Of a DNA stretch of 8,222 nt, positions 6,242 to 8,222 are shown piece after piece. How positions within the stretch are numbered: position 1 is the first letter of the stretch; each line of letters begins with the position of its first letter. The DNA comes from Arenicella sp. (GTDB lineage: Bacteria > Pseudomonadota > Gammaproteobacteria > Arenicellales > Arenicellaceae). Position numbers and translations under genes: made by a program. Under the pieces are notes generated by a model, which worked only from the letters and a program-made list of their open reading frames with translations, did no database searches and was not told where the DNA came from. Location of the stretch: contig JAESTB010000371.1 of assembly GCA_016763815.1 (NCBI GenBank), positions 1 through 8,222 of the forward strand. Reading direction: 5' to 3'.

Positions 6242-7410
6242 TTAGCTTTTGTTGATGATACTAATTGATTGCAAACTACCGTCACTGTCTAAAAAGTAGA
6301 TCATGTCTGAATCGACGATAGGTTCACCAATAATTGTTTTCGCGCCAAGGCTATGTTTGCCGACGATAGCTCCGTCGGTTTTACGCAACACGTATAAACC
6401 CCCATCGCCTTCGCTTACCAATATATACGGGCCAACCGATATTGGAGCACTCACCTGGAAGTATTGTAAGTCTGTTTGTGACCACCCCTTCTGGCCATCT
6501 GTACGGCCAAGCTGGTGTACTACGCCAAGTTTGTCCGTTACGTAAAGATAAGCGGCATCGTAGGCAAGTGAGTGAAACGACGATACATCGCTGCTCCAGG
6601 CAATTCGTTGCTTACGAATATCAAGCGCATGCGTTACTTCTTGGTATGAACTGATGTACAAATAATCCCCCACTAACAACGGGTTGGTATCGATATCAGA
6701 CAATCGGTCAATTTCGTTTGTTCCACGCGGAAATGAGATCGGAAAGTCCCATAAAGCAGTGCCATTCTCAGCTTGAAGCGCCGCCATATTTCCATCAGAA
6801 AATCCAATAAAAACAACACCTTGAGTCAGTACCGGGCGCGATTCGCCGCGCAGGGTTAACTTAGGCAGCTGACGGCTAATAGTCCATTTGACGCTGCCAT
6901 CATAAGAAGACAACCCAACCACTTTACCATCGCCCGTGCGTGCCACAACGACGCCGCTATCAATCACCGGGCTAGCTAGATTTCACTACTAAGAGCAGCC
7001 TTCCAAGCGATTGAACCGTCTGTTTGATTAAAAGCGTAAACAAACCCTTGATCAGTGCCGACTAACACCAAGCCGCCACCAACACCAACGCCAGCCGAAA
7101 TAACCTCTTTTGACAACTTCACGTTCCAAACTTGTTTTCCCGTTTCAGCCGCTAACTTGTAGACTCTCCCGTTTGCCGACGCCGCATAAATATCAGCACC
7201 GAAAAGAACCGGTGAAAGCACTGCGTCACCCGTTTGAATCTTCCCCCCTAAACCCACTCGCCAGTTTTTTTCAACTTCAGTAATGGTTTGGACTTTAGGT
7301 TTGCTAGGCTTTGGATCTTCACCAAAGAAATCAGTTTTCTTAGATTTGCCGCCGCATGCAGCCAACATAACTGTCATTGCAAGTACTATTATTAAACGCG
7401 AATTTTTCAT
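6242..7410 (-). pseudogene. bamB: Outer membrane assembly lipoprotein BamB, interrupted by a frameshift
   Basis: BamB is a lipoprotein of the BAM complex that folds as an eight-bladed beta-propeller and helps insert beta-barrel proteins into the outer membrane. The 5' part (stop at 6976-6978) has a signal peptide and a lipobox LAAC-GG (Cys19 from the chosen start), then propeller repeats such as GRVYKLAAETGKQVW. It ends ALSSEI-stop. The 3' part, in another frame, continues SPVIDSGVVVARTGDGKVVG and carries the BamB hallmarks LTLRGESRP and GTNEIDRLSDIDTNP. Adding one base near 6976-6981 would restore SSEILASPV and a protein of about 388 residues (E. coli BamB 392). I chose the second ATG (7408-7410) because AAGGA lies 9 bases before it; an ATG at 7417-7419 abuts that site. 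A GTG at 6965-6967 could in theory restart translation but has no ribosome binding site. The break may be a real mutation or a sequence error. The yfgM-bamB-der context supports the identity. Confidence 0.9.
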
Positions 7411-7419
7411 TATTATCAT

Positions 7420-7424
7420 TCCTT
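7420..7424 (-). promoter_or_regulatory. Ribosome binding site that decides the bamB start
   Basis: AAGGA on the minus strand lies 9 bases before the ATG at 7408-7410 and zero bases before the ATG at 7417-7419. The spacing favours the downstream ATG, giving a protein starting MKNSRLIIVLAM. Confidence 0.65.
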
Positions 7425-7476
7425 ACAAATTCTAATCTACAACTGTAGGCCTAGACCGCCAATACACTTCTTATTA

Positions 7477-8142
7477 TTAGTTGGCATCGACGCTAGCTTG
7501 CGCTGCGGCGGCCGGCAAGCGGTCGATTTTCAAACTCAATAATTGAGCGTAACCTGACTGTGAACTAGGCAATGTGTCAATCGCCTTTTGAAAAAGCTCT
7601 CGCGCCTTCTCTGTGTTGCCCTCACGAACATTTACTTCAGCTAACACTTCGTCATAATTAGATTCAAAGCCCTGTGTTGGAGTAAAACTCGCCAGCACTC
7701 GCGCCTGCTCTAAGTCGTCTTGCGACAGTTTGATCTTCGCTTGGCGAATTCGAGCCGTGTGCTGTAAGCCAGGCTCGGCGGCATTGTCAACAACCCATTG
7801 AAGCTCGATGTAAGCCGCATCTAAATCACTTATGGATAATTTCTTGGCCTTCAATAAGGCCGCTTTAGCCGCGTACGATGACGAAGCATAGTTTTCCTTA
7901 AGCTCGGTTACTTGTGCGTCGATGTCGGACAAGCTTGAATCGCTAACCTCGGTTAACGCGGCTTGATACAGCGCAGAAGCGTGCTCAGCATTTCGTTGAA
8001 CGCTATCTTTGTATTGTTCGTAACCAAAGATCGCCGCTAAACCTAAAGCAATACCTATAGCTAGTGCTGGGCCATTGTCTTTAAGCCACTTACGGGCACG
8101 CTCATCTTGTTCTTCAGGGATCAGAAAAATGTCGTCAGCCAT
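7477..8142 (-). CDS. yfgM: YfgM-family membrane-anchored TPR protein (Sec translocon partner)
   Basis: In E. coli YfgM is an inner-membrane protein that joins PpiD at the SecYEG translocon and is thought to help pass secreted proteins to periplasmic chaperones. This 221-residue protein (E. coli 206) has the family layout. A short acidic-to-basic cytoplasmic N-terminus contains EEQDERARKWLKDNG (10-24), then comes one membrane segment (about 25-40, ALAIGIALGLAAIFGY), and then a helical TPR-like periplasmic domain (about 50-205). Typical pieces are SSYAAKAALLKAK (88-100) and the final repeat VREGNTEKARELFQKAID (172-189). The Ala-rich C-terminal tail (after about 209) looks unstructured. The ATG at 8140-8142 follows a weak GAG. 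The gene precedes bamB by 66 bp, measured to the preferred bamB start, and is probably co-transcribed with it. Confidence 0.93.
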   Translation of the reverse strand: MADDIFLIPEEQDERARKWLKDNGPALAIGIALGLAAIFGYEQYKDSVQRNAEHASALYQAALTEVSDSSLSDIDAQVTELKENYASSSYAAKAALLKAKKLSISDLDAAYIELQWVVDNAAEPGLQHTARIRQAKIKLSQDDLEQARVLASFTPTQGFESNYDEVLAEVNVREGNTEKARELFQKAIDTLPSSQSGYAQLLSLKIDRLPAAAAQASVDAN

Positions 8143-8222
8143 GGGAAATCTCGTTATATTTTTTAGTATTATTAAAGTAATTGGTGCTTCTAACGCTACT
8201 CTAAAATGTGTTTATCTGCGCC
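8143..8222 (-). other. Leader of yfgM with the possible 3' end of an upstream gene
   Basis: On the minus strand all three frames meet a stop within the first 22 bases or so of the window edge: TAA at about 8214-8216, TAG at 8201-8203 and TAG at 8196-8198. Any upstream minus-strand gene must therefore end here. Synteny predicts hisS (histidyl-tRNA synthetase). The longest tail reads GADKHILE before its stop, too short to identify. The rest is A/T-rich and could hold a promoter, but I see no well-spaced pair of boxes. Confidence 0.3.

Noticed and set aside
6976..6984. Programmed -1 frameshift in bamB
   Set aside because: A -1 slip would restore the protein, but GAA ATC TAG is not a slippery heptamer and I see no nearby stimulatory stem or upstream Shine-Dalgarno. 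BamB is not known to use recoding.

Overview
The window looks like core chromosome of a gammaproteobacterium with moderate GC content, possibly a marine or environmental lineage. The best evidence is the gene order yfgM-bamB-der, which matches the enterobacterial hisS-yfgM-bamB-der cluster. A YfgM-type translocon partner and a BamB lipoprotein also point to a Gram-negative cell with an outer membrane. The species cannot be named from the sequence alone.

Layout: (1) Positions 1-935, minus strand: the 5' half of dnaX (DNA polymerase III tau/gamma), running off the left edge. (2) 936-1543: a gene-poor stretch. It holds a degenerate tandem array of 45-47 bp units (1020-1263), the 4.5S signal recognition particle RNA gene ffs on the minus strand (1263-1368) with its promoter, a short A/T palindrome, and a likely promoter for xseA on the plus strand. 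(3) 1544-3711, plus strand: xseA (exonuclease VII large subunit), overlapped by 4 bp by a secreted LytM/M23-like protein that has lost its metal ligands. (4) 3768-4646, plus strand: an exported alpha/beta hydrolase whose last codons lie inside a strong hairpin that probably ends transcription between it and der. (5) 4684-8142, minus strand: the yfgM-bamB-der cluster, transcribed from right to left. bamB is split by what looks like one missing base. (6) 8143-8222: the leader of yfgM, where any upstream gene (hisS is expected by synteny) must end.

The genes serve DNA replication and repair (dnaX, xseA), protein targeting and envelope assembly (ffs, yfgM, bamB), ribosome assembly (der) and probably envelope or periplasmic work (the M23-like protein and the hydrolase). 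I see no mobile element, CRISPR array, tRNA or obvious defence system. The items most worth a second look are the bamB frameshift, the catalytically dead M23 protein coupled to xseA, and the repeat array beside ffs.
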